DNA from: CAXTKD01 sp964244885
GTDB taxonomy: Bacteria > Pseudomonadota > Alphaproteobacteria > Sphingomonadales > Sphingomonadaceae
Reading direction: 5' to 3'
DNA length: 64,000 nucleotides
NCBI GenBank assembly: GCA_964244885.1
Contig: CAXTKD010000011.1
Coordinates: forward strand, 1-64,000
Both the position numbers and the translations under genes were made by a program. Of the stretch, positions 35,911 to 44,918 are shown one piece after another (positions within the stretch are counted from its first letter, which is position 1; each line of letters begins with the position of its first letter). Under the pieces are notes generated by a model that was given only the letters and a program-made list of their open reading frames with translations, was not told the origin of the DNA and searched no databases.

Positions 35911-36249
35911 GTGGCTGCGACCCTGATCAACGTGTTCATCGTGCCGGAGGATATGAAGGACGAGTTCCTCACCCGGTGGAAGAAGACCGCGCTTCACTTC
36001 TCCACCAACGTGCAAGGATTCGTCGAGACTCACCTCCACCGCAATACCGGCGTCGGCAACGGCACGTTTCAGTTCATCAACATCGCGCGCTGGGAAAGCG
36101 CCGAGGCCTGGCGCACCGCCCATACCGACTATCGCCCGACCGAGTACGACATCGAAGGCGTCAAGGGTCACCCCGCGATCTTCGAGGACGTCGTGAATCT
36201 GGAGTTCGGCAAGGGCGACGAGAGCCGGCCGATTCGCTGGTCCGCGTGA
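35911..36249 (+). CDS. Antibiotic biosynthesis monooxygenase (ABM) domain protein
   Basis: A 112-residue ferredoxin-like protein of the ABM/EthD-like class: INVFIVPEDMKDEFLTRWKK, a central FVETHLHRN segment, and FQFINIARWESAEAWRTAH. Members include cofactor-free monooxygenases that convert hydroquinones to quinones and small quinol-handling enzymes. In this operon it may act on a hydroxylated ring product. The GTG start has a GGGGAG RBS. The flavin monooxygenase gene follows 49 bases later. Confidence 0.85.
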   Translation: MAATLINVFIVPEDMKDEFLTRWKKTALHFSTNVQGFVETHLHRNTGVGNGTFQFINIARWESAEAWRTAHTDYRPTEYDIEGVKGHPAIFEDVVNLEFGKGDESRPIRWSA

Positions 36250-36298
36250 CGGCGCGAACGCGAACGCTGTCGATCAACCGGCTGAAAGGCAAAGACTC

Positions 36299-37543
36299 AT
36301 GACCCTGAAATCATACCAGGCGGCCGATGTCGCCAAAGTGGCGAACTTCGCCCCCGCCTCGCAGTCGCGCGCCGAATCGATTCTCGCCGGCGTCCGCGAT
36401 CTGGTGCCCACGCTGCGCGCCCGCGCGCTGGAAACCGAGCAGCTTCGCCGGGTGTCCGAGCAAACGATCCGCGAGCTCGACGAGATCGGCGTGTTCAAGA
36501 TGACGGTGCCGTGCGAATATGGCGGCTATGCGCTGGCCCCCAGCCAGATCGCCCCGGTCTTCGCCGAAATCGCGCGGGGCTGCGGCTCGACGGGCTGGGT
36601 CGCCTGGGTGACTTCGACGGGCACCCAGTGGATGACGGCCTATTCGGAGCAATTCCAGGAGGAGATGTTCGGCGCCGACTTCGTCGGGCCCCTGCAATCG
36701 GGCGCGATGAACAAGGGCGGCCCGGGAGTCGCGCGGCGGGTTCCCGGCGGCTACATGATCAAGGGCAAATGGCCGTTCGCCAGCGGTTGCCACCACACGC
36801 TCTTCCACACCATGGGCGCGCTCGTCGAGACCGAGGGCGGCAAGGAGCCGATCGTCTGCCAGGTGCCGCACACCGACGTGGAGATCCTTGACGACTGGTA
36901 CGTCATGGGAATGCAAGGCTCCGGCAGCAACACGATCATCCTGCGCGATGAGGTCTTCGTGCCGGAGCATCGCGTGGTCCGGACCGCCGACCTTTTCGCC
37001 GGCAAGCGCCCGGGACTTCCCAAGGCCGGCGTGCTCTACAAGATCAACCTGATCCAGTTCACGGCGGGCTCGGTTTCCGCGCTCGGCATCGGGCTGGCGC
37101 GCGCGGCGATCGAGCTTCTGATGGAGCGGGCCAACGGACGCGGGATCACCTTCACCAACTACCAGTCGCAGATCGAGGCTCCGGTCACGCACCTGCAGCT
37201 CGGTGAGATGCATTCGAAGCTGAACGCGGCCGAGGCGGTCGCCGAACGGTCCTTCGCGAGAATGGAGAGCGACGCGGAGCAGGGCGTCGCGCCGACGCCG
37301 CTGGCGAACTCGCGGATCCGCTGCGCCAGCGCCTATGTGCTGACGCTTTGCAACGAGATCGCCAACATCGGGCTCCGCGCGAGCGGCGCGACGGCCATCC
37401 ACTCCAGCAACCCGATGCAGCGCATCGCTCGCGACACGCTCACGCTGACGCTCCACGGCCAGATGAACATCGAGACCGCCTTCGAGGACTATGGCCGGCT
37501 CGTCGCCGGCCTTCCGGGCTTCGGAGAACCCAAGAAGCATTGA
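36299..37543 (+). CDS. Flavin-dependent monooxygenase, acyl-CoA-dehydrogenase fold (group D)
   Basis: A 414-residue protein with the acyl-CoA dehydrogenase N-, middle- and C-domains but with features of two-component aromatic hydroxylases (HsaA/HpaB-like group D). The landmarks are PCEYGGYALAPSQ, GSTGWVAWV, GKWPFASGCHH, and a C-terminal HSSNPMQRIARD helix. It should use FADH2 or FMNH2 from a reductase, here perhaps the one at 35213, to hydroxylate a phenol. Resorcinol hydroxylase (GraD of Rhizobium) is in this class, so resorcinol is a likely substrate. Not a true acyl-CoA dehydrogenase. Confidence 0.85.
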   Translation: MTLKSYQAADVAKVANFAPASQSRAESILAGVRDLVPTLRARALETEQLRRVSEQTIRELDEIGVFKMTVPCEYGGYALAPSQIAPVFAEIARGCGSTGWVAWVTSTGTQWMTAYSEQFQEEMFGADFVGPLQSGAMNKGGPGVARRVPGGYMIKGKWPFASGCHHTLFHTMGALVETEGGKEPIVCQVPHTDVEILDDWYVMGMQGSGSNTIILRDEVFVPEHRVVRTADLFAGKRPGLPKAGVLYKINLIQFTAGSVSALGIGLARAAIELLMERANGRGITFTNYQSQIEAPVTHLQLGEMHSKLNAAEAVAERSFARMESDAEQGVAPTPLANSRIRCASAYVLTLCNEIANIGLRASGATAIHSSNPMQRIARDTLTLTLHGQMNIETAFEDYGRLVAGLPGFGEPKKH

Positions 37544-37606
37544 GCCGCCTAGGCCCGGAGCGCTCTTTTCATACGGTCACGCAGGTCGATCCACGGAGAA
37601 GCTAAG

Positions 37607-38173
37607 GTGTCAGACGAGAACGAGCGCCTCGAAGCGTCGCCGGTTGCGGCCGCCGGCTATCACCCTGCCCTGGCGGCGATTCACTGGGTGATGGCGGTCG
37701 CGATCATCGCGATGCTCGCGATGGGCTTCCTGGCGCTCGCCAACACGCCGAACAGCGACCCTGCGAAGATCCAGATCTTGCGGCTGCACATGGCGGGCGG
37801 AATGTTCGTTTTCGCCCTGCTGGTCGTCCGCGCGCTCGTTCGCTGGCGGACGACGCTTCCGCCGCATGCCAGCTCGGGCTATCGCTTGCTCGACGGCGCG
37901 GCGACCTGGGTCCACCGCGGTTTCTATCTTGTCATCCTTCTCGTCGTCGCCAGCGGTTTCGTCACCGCCCGGCTTTCGGGCCTTCCCGAGATCGTCTTCG
38001 GCGGATCTGGGGAGCCGCTTCCGCCGTCCTTCGAAGCCTATCCGAGCTTCACCGCGCATGCGGTGCTGACGACGCTGCTGGCGGCCACGGTGGCCGTCCA
38101 CACGATCGCCGCCCTCTATCACCAGTTCGTGGTGAAGGATCACATCTTCCGCCGCCTCGCCTTCAGGCGTTAG
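37607..38173 (+). CDS. Cytochrome b561-family membrane protein
   Basis: A 188-residue four-helix protein. Haem-ligand candidates are His26 in AAIHWVMA, the histidine in RLHMAGGMF, and further ones in helix 4 (FTAHAVLT, VAVHTIAALYHQF). The family moves electrons between quinol pool and periplasmic or substrate acceptors. Its place after the monooxygenase suggests it drains or supplies electrons for the pathway. The GTG start at 37607 has a GGAG RBS. A repeat element follows its stop. Confidence 0.87.
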   Translation: MSDENERLEASPVAAAGYHPALAAIHWVMAVAIIAMLAMGFLALANTPNSDPAKIQILRLHMAGGMFVFALLVVRALVRWRTTLPPHASSGYRLLDGAATWVHRGFYLVILLVVASGFVTARLSGLPEIVFGGSGEPLPPSFEAYPSFTAHAVLTTLLAATVAVHTIAALYHQFVVKDHIFRRLAFRR

Positions 38174-38213
38174 GGTCCGCACTCAATGAGAGTCGCGGTG
38201 CTCCCGGCCTGAC

Positions 38214-38323
38214 GGTGTCACCCCCACCTAACCTCCCCCATCAAGGGGAAGGGATCAGGCTGTGCGTTGCAAGAAGGGCGTCCCCTCCCCTTCGATGGGG
38301 AGGGGTGGGGGTGGGGTGACACC
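38214..38323. repeat. C/G-rich inverted repeat between convergent island genes
   Basis: GGTGTCACCCCCACC at the left and its inverse at the right (ending GGTGACACC at 38323) enclose two internal stems of CCCC..GGGG type. The central GTGCGTTGCAAGAAG matches the loop of the repeat at 19724 with one change. Arms are imperfect (a few indels). The 288-base gap 38174-38461 holds this element and no gene. Confidence 0.8.
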
Positions 38324-38461
38324 GCCGGGCGTGAACGCACAAGCGGTGCAACCCAATTGAGCCGGACCCTGGCGCGTTCCAAGCTGGCATGAACAACAAA
38401 GCGCCGCCATCCCGCTCGGCTGGGTTAAGTCAGCCGACGGCCGCTACAGTGACCCGGGCCG

Positions 38462-40030
38462 TCACTCGGCGCTCGCCGCGAAGGCCAGTGCCTCGGCGGG
38501 ACTTGAGGCGCCCGTCAGTTCGGACACTTCGCGCACCAATTGGGCGACGCCCTGGGCGCCGCTGGCGGTTCCCCACACGTGAAAATCGGGCCGCACCGCG
38601 ACCGCGTCGCAGCCATGCGCGTCCATCCACGCGACATAGGTATCGTCGATGTCTTCGAAGACGCCTTCGCCGGCCGGGCCGCGACCGATAAAGGCCAGCT
38701 TGACGTCCGACGCCGCCGCCATGCTCGTCGTCGCGGGATTGATCGCGCCGGCGAGATCGGAGCGGATCATGATGACGAAGCCATAGCCAGCGAGAGCGTC
38801 GAAGCGGCCGACCTCGCCGTTCAGGCGCACGAAGCCCTGCACGAACAATTCGCGCGCTCCGCTCCCGGACCCGAACAGGCCCGCGCCGAGCGGCGGGAAG
38901 GCGATCTTCTCCGGCTTCGAGCGGGCGACGCGGCTGGCGATGAGGTCGCGGTCCCGCTTCGCCGCGGCGACCGGATCGCGCATCGTCTGGATGCGCCCGA
39001 GCTCGATACCCTTGACGATGACCGCCCTGACATGATCCTCGCGTTCGGTCTGATAGGTGTCGAGGATCGAATCGGGCTGGCCGTGGGTCAGCACCAGATC
39101 GAACTTCAGCGACAGGTTGAGCGCGTCGCGCACGCCCGAGCACATCCCTTGGCCGAGGAACGGCGGCATCTGGTGTGCGGCGTCGCCCGCCAGCACGATC
39201 CGCCCCTCGCGCCAGCGCTGCGCGACGAGCGAGCGGAACGTATAGGTCGCGGCGCGGATCAGCGTCGCGTGGCTGGGCGCGAGATATTTCGCGACTCGCC
39301 GCCAGACCCGGTCGGGCTGGCGCTCGGTCTCCGGGTCCTCGTCCGCGCCGAGCATGAAGCTGAAGCGATGGTGGTCGGGGCCGAGCGAGATGATCGAGAT
39401 CGGCTGGGCCGGGTCGCAGACCTGCCGCGCCATCGGCACGTCGACGGGACGGTCGATATGGAAATCGCAGACCATCCACGGTTCGGAAAAACCATAATCG
39501 TCCTGGGGAATGTCGAGCGAGCGGCGGACGAAGCTGTTGCCGCCGTCGCAGGCGACGACGTAGCGCGCCACGATGGGCTCGCCGCCGCCCTCCACCGTCA
39601 GGCGCGCCACGTTCCGGTCCTGCTCGATGTGCGTGACGGGCGCGCCGAACCGCACTTCGACGCTCCGCGCGTTCTGGCACACCGCATCCAGCGCGTCCTC
39701 GAGGTCGGGCTGATACATCATGTACCATTCCGCCCAGCCGCTTCGCCCGACCGCCGCGAAGTCGTGCTCGATCAGCAAGTCACCGGCCGCATTGCGCCAT
39801 TCGTAGTTCCGCTGGGCGTGAATCTTGGGCAGCATGACGTCGGCGACCCCAAGGCGCGCGAACGTGCGCATCGTCTCGTCGTCGAAGATCGCGGCGCGCG
39901 GCAGGTTGTATTTGTCGGGATAGCGCTCGAGCACGATCACCCGGTGCCCGGCCTGTCCCAGCAAGGCGGCGGTCGCCATGCCGACCGGGCCGTAGCCCAC
40001 CACCGCCACGTCATAGACATTCACGCTCAT
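38462..40030 (-). CDS. Class A FAD-dependent aromatic hydroxylase (MhpA-like)
   Basis: A 522-residue monooxygenase. The FAD dinucleotide motif GYGPVG is at residues 12-17, the DG motif is CDGGNS, and GDAAHQMPP is the second FAD site. A C-terminal thioredoxin-like domain follows (residues about 400-522), as in MhpA/PheA-type hydroxylases. It should add a hydroxyl to a phenolic acid or phenol with NAD(P)H. ATG 40030 is preferred over GTG 40033 for its GGAGG spacing. It is divergent from the decarboxylase gene, so it may hydroxylate resorcinol or an upstream ring. Confidence 0.9.
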   Translation of the reverse strand: MSVNVYDVAVVGYGPVGMATAALLGQAGHRVIVLERYPDKYNLPRAAIFDDETMRTFARLGVADVMLPKIHAQRNYEWRNAAGDLLIEHDFAAVGRSGWAEWYMMYQPDLEDALDAVCQNARSVEVRFGAPVTHIEQDRNVARLTVEGGGEPIVARYVVACDGGNSFVRRSLDIPQDDYGFSEPWMVCDFHIDRPVDVPMARQVCDPAQPISIISLGPDHHRFSFMLGADEDPETERQPDRVWRRVAKYLAPSHATLIRAATYTFRSLVAQRWREGRIVLAGDAAHQMPPFLGQGMCSGVRDALNLSLKFDLVLTHGQPDSILDTYQTEREDHVRAVIVKGIELGRIQTMRDPVAAAKRDRDLIASRVARSKPEKIAFPPLGAGLFGSGSGARELFVQGFVRLNGEVGRFDALAGYGFVIMIRSDLAGAINPATTSMAAASDVKLAFIGRGPAGEGVFEDIDDTYVAWMDAHGCDAVAVRPDFHVWGTASGAQGVAQLVREVSELTGASSPAEALAFAASAE

Positions 40031-40101
40031 CACGGCCTCCCCTCGAGCGATGTTCGATCATCGTCTCATCCACTCGACCCATCCGGGCCTCAGTATCCAT
40101 T

Positions 40102-40127
40102 TTTGCGCACAACTGTTGCGTCTGCAA
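40102..40127 (-). promoter_or_regulatory. Possible minus-strand operator for the FAD hydroxylase
   Basis: On the minus strand the sequence reads TTGCAGACGCAACAGTTG followed by TGCGCAA. It shares TTG/CAA words with the island element but lacks the full pattern. It lies 72-97 bases ahead of the ATG at 40030. Low confidence. Confidence 0.3.
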
Positions 40128-40157
40128 GAAAGATTTCGTGCATCCTATACATTTCCC

Positions 40158-40173
40158 TTTACAAACGTTGCAA
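40158..40173 (+). promoter_or_regulatory. Island operator/promoter C (decarboxylase unit)
   Basis: TTTACAAACGTTGCAA fits TT(G/T)ACAANNGTTGCAA. TAGTTT at 40182-40187 could be a -10 box with an 18-base spacer. It lies 130 bases ahead of the ATG at 40303, in the 272-base divergent gap between the FAD hydroxylase and the decarboxylase genes. Confidence 0.65.
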
Positions 40174-40302
40174 CTGCAACTTAGTTTACGGCGAAGACGC
40201 CCGAAAATACGGGCGATGTGGAAACGCGGCCGGTTCGGCCGCCTGGGGTGAGCGGAAGCTCAGAAGCGCCGGCTCCGAACGGGGTGGCGCAGAGGGGATC
40301 GA

Positions 40303-41346
40303 ATGGACGGCAAAATCGCTCTCGAAGAACATTTCGCTCTGCCGGAGACCCTTAGTGATTCGGCGGGCTTCGTGCCCGAGGATTACTGGCGGGAGCTCAG
40401 CGCGCGGCTCCTCGACATCCATGACCGCCGCCTGCGCGAGATGGACGCGAACGGCGTCGAGATGATGATTCTCTCGCTCAACGCGCCCGCTGTCCAGGCG
40501 GTGCGCGATCCGGCCCGCGCCGGCGAGCTGGCGCGCCGCGCCAACGACTATCTGGCGGAGCAGGTCGCGAAGCGCCCGGATCGCTTCCGAGCGTTCGCGG
40601 CGCTGCCGATGCAGGATCCCGACATGGCGGCCGAGGAGCTCGGCCGCTGCATGACGACGCTGGGGTTCAAGGGCGCGCTGGTGAACGGCTTCTCGCAGGC
40701 CGGCGACCGCAGCCTCTATTACGACCTGCCGATGTTTCGCGGCTTCTGGGCGGAGTGCGAGCGGCTCGAAGCGCCCTTCTATCTCCACCCGCGAAACCCG
40801 CTGCCCGCCGATTCGGCGATCTACGCGGGGCACGAGTGGCTGCTCGGCCCGACCTGGGCCTTCGGCCAGGAAACCGCCGTCCACGCGCTCCGGCTCATGG
40901 GATCGGGGCTGTTCGACGCGCATCCCGGTCTCGACATCGTCATCGGCCACATGGGCGAAGGCCTGCCGTTCTCGATGTGGCGCGTCGACAATCGCAACGC
41001 CTGGGTGCAATCGCCCAAGCATTACGCCGCCAAGCGGCCCATCGCCGACTATTTCCACGCCAATTTCCACATCACCACCTCGGGCAATTTCCGCACGCAG
41101 TCGCTGATCGACACCATGCTGGAGACCGGCGCCGACCGCATCCTGTTCTCGACGGACTGGCCGTTCGAGAACGTCGATCACGCCGCCAGATGGTTCGACG
41201 CGGCCTCGATCAGCGAGTCGGACCGGCTCAAGATCGGCCGCACCAACGCGCAGAAGCTCTTCAAGCTGGGCGAGGCCGGCGCCTCGGTCGCGGCCGGTGA
41301 ACAGTCCGGCGGCGGCGAGCCGAGCTATCGCGAGGCGGCCGCGTAA
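40303..41346 (+). CDS. Gamma-resorcylate (2,6-dihydroxybenzoate) decarboxylase
   Basis: A 347-residue amidohydrolase-2 enzyme. It follows the Rhizobium gamma-resorcylate decarboxylase (GraF) closely as I remember it: ALEEHFALPETL start, MILSLNAPAVQA, YLHPRNPLP, FRTQSLID and STDWPFEN. The zinc ligands are Glu8, His10, His162 and Asp285, with catalytic His216 in HMGEG; these equal 8, 10, 164, 287 and 218 in that enzyme after a two-residue gap. It reversibly converts 2,6-dihydroxybenzoate to resorcinol. The C-terminal 20 residues are extra. GAGGGG precedes the ATG. A TonB receptor and GST follow. Confidence 0.88.
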   Translation: MDGKIALEEHFALPETLSDSAGFVPEDYWRELSARLLDIHDRRLREMDANGVEMMILSLNAPAVQAVRDPARAGELARRANDYLAEQVAKRPDRFRAFAALPMQDPDMAAEELGRCMTTLGFKGALVNGFSQAGDRSLYYDLPMFRGFWAECERLEAPFYLHPRNPLPADSAIYAGHEWLLGPTWAFGQETAVHALRLMGSGLFDAHPGLDIVIGHMGEGLPFSMWRVDNRNAWVQSPKHYAAKRPIADYFHANFHITTSGNFRTQSLIDTMLETGADRILFSTDWPFENVDHAARWFDAASISESDRLKIGRTNAQKLFKLGEAGASVAAGEQSGGGEPSYREAAA

Positions 41347-41437
41347 CCGTCGCGGTCGGAACGGAAGCGTGAACGTGAACGAGTCGAGTTAGGTTTCTGG
41401 CAAGAACGGCCCGAAGGGCCATGTTGGGGAGGATATA

Positions 41438-43675
41438 ATGCACAGCTATTTCCCGCTTCGTGCGCTGCTGTTCGCTTCAGCCGCCGCGGTGGCCCTGGCG
41501 CCGGCGTCGGCGCAGGAGGCCACCAGCTCGGTCGACTCGACCAGCGCCGCGACCGCTGCGCCGCAAGCCGCGACGCCCGCCGATGACGAGGCGATTCCCG
41601 ATATCGTGGTGACGGCGCAAAAGCGCTCGAGCAGCGTCCAGAAGACGGCTCTGGCGATCACCGCGCTCGGCGGCGGCGACCTCAGGTCGCGCGAGATCAA
41701 CTCGGTCGAGAACCTTGCGCCGAGCCTACCCAACGTCAATTTCGGCAAGAACGTGGGCTTTGCCCGCGTCGCGATTCGCGGCGTGGGTCTCGATACGACC
41801 GTGATCGGGCAGGAGGGCCGCGTCGCCTATCACGCCGACGGCATCTACATCAGCCGGCCTTCGGCGGTGATCGCGACCTTCTTCGACATCAACCGGGTCG
41901 AGGTCGTGCGCGGGCCGCAGGGCACGCTCTACGGCCGCAACGCGACCGCCGGCGCGATCAACGTCATCACCAACGATCCCGAGCAGGATTTCGGCGGCTA
42001 CGGCAAGGTCACCGTCGGCAATTACGGGCTGGTCGAGACCAACGGCGCCGTGACCGGCGGCCTGTCCGACACGGTTTCGGCGCGTTTCGCGTTCCAGACG
42101 GTCAACCGCGGCGGCTACGGCCACAACTTCGCGCTGGACGAGGACATCGACAACGAGAAGACCTACGCCTTCCGAGGCAAGATCAAGTTCGCGCCAAGCA
42201 GCACGTTCGACGTGGTGCTGTCCGCCGACTACAGCCACGAGAACGACCAGGCGTTCGTCTATCACTATCTGGGCGTCGGCAGCCCCGGCGTGGTCCCGCT
42301 CGGCCAAGCGCTTGGCGGCACCGTGCCCGCCAATCCGCGCGACACCAACGCCGACGTGCCGCAGGAGAATTTCCGGAAATTCTACGGCTTCGGCGCGGTC
42401 GCCAATCTTGATCTCGGCTTCGCGACGCTGACGTCGGTCACCGGCTACCGCCACTCCTATACCGACTATCGCAGCGAGGCGGACGGGACCAGCGCGGTCA
42501 CGGCGACCTTCCATATCGAAGAGCGCGCGAGGCAGATCAGCCAGGAGCTGCGGCTCGCCGGCGACGTCTCCCACCTGAAATATCTGATCGGCGTCTATTA
42601 TTTCAACGAGAACATCTACGGCAACAACGCCTTCACGCCGCTCAGGCGGCCGGCCCCGCCGTTCGGCTTCGCGCAGGGCGTCGATTTCCGGGGCGACAGC
42701 ACGACGCGCGCCTCCGCGGTGTTCGGGCAGCTCGACTACGAGCTGGTCGACGGTCTGACCTTGTCGGCCGGCGCCCGGTACAGCCACGAGAAGCGGGGCA
42801 TCGACCACATGGGGATGCAGGACCTCGCCACCCCCTATAACCCGGCGGTGCCGTTCGTTTACACGCAGTTCCAGGTGGCGAGCCAGTCGGTGAACAGCTT
42901 CACGCCGCGCCTTGGCATCGAGTACAAGGCGACGCCCGACATGCTGCTCTATGCGACCTACGCCAAGGGCTTCAAGAGCGGCGGCTTCAACAACAACGCC
43001 TTCGGCGACCCGCTCGAACCGGAAAAGCTGACCGACTACGAGGGCGGCATCAAGGCCGAGTTCTTCGACCGCACGCTCCGCACCAACCTGGCCGCCTTCT
43101 ATTACGATTACACCAACCTTCAGCTTCAGAAGATCCTCGGCACGGTCGCGGTTCCGCTCAATGCCGGGCGGGCTGTCGTCAAGGGCATCGAGGCGGAGAT
43201 CGCGGTTCGGCCGGTGCAGAATCTCGAGCTGTCGGGCAATTTTTCCCATCTCGACACGACGATCAAGGATTTTGCGACCTCGGACGCGTCGCGGCCCGCG
43301 CTTGGCGTGATCACCATCGACGGCAACCGCCTGCCGCAGGCGCCTCGCTATACGATCAACCTCGCCGCCGCCTACACGATCGAGACGCCGGCGGGCGACT
43401 TCACGCTGCGCGGCGAGGGGGCCTGGACCGACCGGGTCTATTTCTCCTTCTACAACCGCCCGGAAGTCTCGCAGGCCGGCTACGGGAAGTACAATGCGTT
43501 CCTCAACTACAAGAACGACCGCAACGGCGTGACCGCGTCGCTGTTCATCCGCAACATCGCCAACAAGCGGACGATCTCGTCGGCACAGGTCAGCGCCGGC
43601 TTCAGCCGCTTCCCGATCGTCGGCGCGTTCGATCCGCCGCGCACGTACGGCGCGTCGCTCGGCTACAGCTTCTAG
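41438..43675 (+). CDS. TonB-dependent outer-membrane receptor
   Basis: A 745-residue receptor with signal peptide (ending ASAQ, residue 25). Plug landmarks are PDIVVTAQKRSSSVQ (about 53-67), VAIRGVG, and GPQGTLYGRNATAGAIN. The barrel ends in TYGASLGYSF with terminal Phe. This architecture (FecA/BtuB-like, short plug) is widespread in sphingomonads next to aromatic and terpenoid pathways. It is co-transcribed with the resorcylate decarboxylase and a GST gene, so uptake of the aromatic acid is the likely role. Confidence 0.94.
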   Translation: MHSYFPLRALLFASAAAVALAPASAQEATSSVDSTSAATAAPQAATPADDEAIPDIVVTAQKRSSSVQKTALAITALGGGDLRSREINSVENLAPSLPNVNFGKNVGFARVAIRGVGLDTTVIGQEGRVAYHADGIYISRPSAVIATFFDINRVEVVRGPQGTLYGRNATAGAINVITNDPEQDFGGYGKVTVGNYGLVETNGAVTGGLSDTVSARFAFQTVNRGGYGHNFALDEDIDNEKTYAFRGKIKFAPSSTFDVVLSADYSHENDQAFVYHYLGVGSPGVVPLGQALGGTVPANPRDTNADVPQENFRKFYGFGAVANLDLGFATLTSVTGYRHSYTDYRSEADGTSAVTATFHIEERARQISQELRLAGDVSHLKYLIGVYYFNENIYGNNAFTPLRRPAPPFGFAQGVDFRGDSTTRASAVFGQLDYELVDGLTLSAGARYSHEKRGIDHMGMQDLATPYNPAVPFVYTQFQVASQSVNSFTPRLGIEYKATPDMLLYATYAKGFKSGGFNNNAFGDPLEPEKLTDYEGGIKAEFFDRTLRTNLAAFYYDYTNLQLQKILGTVAVPLNAGRAVVKGIEAEIAVRPVQNLELSGNFSHLDTTIKDFATSDASRPALGVITIDGNRLPQAPRYTINLAAAYTIETPAGDFTLRGEGAWTDRVYFSFYNRPEVSQAGYGKYNAFLNYKNDRNGVTASLFIRNIANKRTISSAQVSAGFSRFPIVGAFDPPRTYGASLGYSF

Positions 43676-43684
43676 GGAATTCGT

Positions 43685-44344
43685 ATGGCCGAGCTGGTCC
43701 TGTACTACGCGCCGGTCACCTGCGCGCGCATCACGCTGGTGGCGCTTGAGGAGGCCGGCGCGCCATACGAATTGCGGCTGGTCAACATGGCGAAGGGCGA
43801 GCAGCGCTCGCCCGCCTATCGGGCGGTCAACCCCAAGGCCAAGGTTCCGGCGTTCCTGGTCGACGGCGCGCTGCTCACGGAAACGCCGGCCATCCTGACC
43901 TGGCTGGCGCGCACCTACCCCGAGGCGGAGCTTCTTCCCCTCGGGCGTGGCGCGTTCGAGGACGCGCTTGTCCAGTCCGACCTGACGTTCGCTTCGGCGG
44001 GGCTCCATCCCCTCACCACGCGGCTGTGCCTGCCCCATATGTTCTGCGACATCGCCGGCGGGCCGGAGCGCGTCCATGCCATGGCCGCCGCCGCGATGAT
44101 CCCCAACCTCGCGATCGCCGAGCGGCGCCTTGGCGAGAGCGAATGGTGGTACGGCGACCGATGGTCGATGATGGACGTCTACATCAACTGGATCTGGTAC
44201 CGCGTCACCAGCACGGCGTTCGACGTGTCGGCCTATCCGTCGCTCGCGCGCCACGCCGAGCAGCTTGCCGGCCGGCCCTCGGTGCGGCGGGCCGAAAAGC
44301 GGGGCGCCGCAGCGATGGCCGCGCTCAGCGTCGCCGCGGCTTGA
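43685..44344 (+). CDS. Glutathione S-transferase family protein
   Basis: A 219-residue GST. The thioredoxin-like N-terminal domain runs to about residue 80 and has APVTCARITL (the possible active Ser/Cys region) and the glutathione-binding ETPAIL motif. An all-helical C-terminal domain follows (EWWYGDRWSMMDVYI). It could be a ring-cleavage-product isomerase or a detoxifying transferase. It starts 10 bases after the TonB receptor stop. Its end overlaps the convergent marR gene by 20 bases. Confidence 0.88.
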   Translation: MAELVLYYAPVTCARITLVALEEAGAPYELRLVNMAKGEQRSPAYRAVNPKAKVPAFLVDGALLTETPAILTWLARTYPEAELLPLGRGAFEDALVQSDLTFASAGLHPLTTRLCLPHMFCDIAGGPERVHAMAAAAMIPNLAIAERRLGESEWWYGDRWSMMDVYINWIWYRVTSTAFDVSAYPSLARHAEQLAGRPSVRRAEKRGAAAMAALSVAAA

Positions 44345-44864
44345 TCGCCGGAAGCTTCATCGCCGGAAGCTTGGCCGCTCGCGCCTTGGGGGCCGCGGCC
44401 TCGGCGTCGAGGGGAACCGTCGCGACCAGTTCGGCTTCGAGGACGTCGATCGCCTCATAAATCGTGTTCAGGGTAAGCTTCAGCCGCTCGATCTCGGCGG
44501 GCTTCAGCGTGCTGACGGCGACATCCTCGTAATGCTGGGCTTCCTTGCGCAGCACCGCTGCGATCTCGGTGCCCTTGGCGGTCAGGTTTATCCTCACCGT
44601 GCGCTCGTTCGTCGGCTGGCGATGGCGCGAGACGAGGTTGCGAGTCACCATGGTCCCGATCAGGCGCGACATCGTCGAGAGCTCGACGGTCGTCATCGCG
44701 CTCAGCTCGCTAAGCTTCTGGTCGGGCCGTTCGGACAGCGCCGCCAGGACGCGGTACATCGGCAGGGTCAGATCATAAATCGAGATGCGCTGGCTGAATA
44801 ACGCTCCCATCCGCACCCCGAGGCGCGCCAGAAGGAAGGGAACTGAGGTCGTGAGTTTGTACAT
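44325..44864 (-). CDS. MarR-family transcriptional regulator of the island
   Basis: A 179-residue winged-helix protein. The DNA-binding helices lie around YRVLAALSERPDQKLSELS and ELSTMSRLIGTMVTRNLV, then the wing RQPTNERTVRINLT. The C-terminal tail (KARAAKLPAMK...) is basic and unusual. MarR proteins often respond to phenolic ligands, and this one sits inside the resorcinol-type island. The ATG at 44864 has a GGAG RBS; a longer frame lacks one. The element at 44919-44934 lies 54 bases upstream, so autoregulation is plausible. Confidence 0.9.
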   Translation of the reverse strand: MYKLTTSVPFLLARLGVRMGALFSQRISIYDLTLPMYRVLAALSERPDQKLSELSAMTTVELSTMSRLIGTMVTRNLVSRHRQPTNERTVRINLTAKGTEIAAVLRKEAQHYEDVAVSTLKPAEIERLKLTLNTIYEAIDVLEAELVATVPLDAEAAAPKARAAKLPAMKLPAIKPRRR

Positions 44865-44918
44865 TTCGGTCTCCGTGACCTGCCCTACCGCACAAACATT
44901 GGCGATCAAACATGTGTA

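Noticed and set aside
36299..37543. True acyl-CoA dehydrogenase of fatty acid oxidation
   Set aside because: The context (FMN reductase, ABM, resorcinol pathway) and the group D hydroxylase-like segments fit a flavin monooxygenase better.
19724..38323. CRISPR-like spaced repeats
   Set aside because: The elements are single, dispersed inverted repeats, not regularly spaced direct repeats, and there are no cas genes.
41726..44254. An 842-codon minus-strand open frame
   Set aside because: It is the antisense shadow of a TonB receptor and GST gene; composition is shadow-like.
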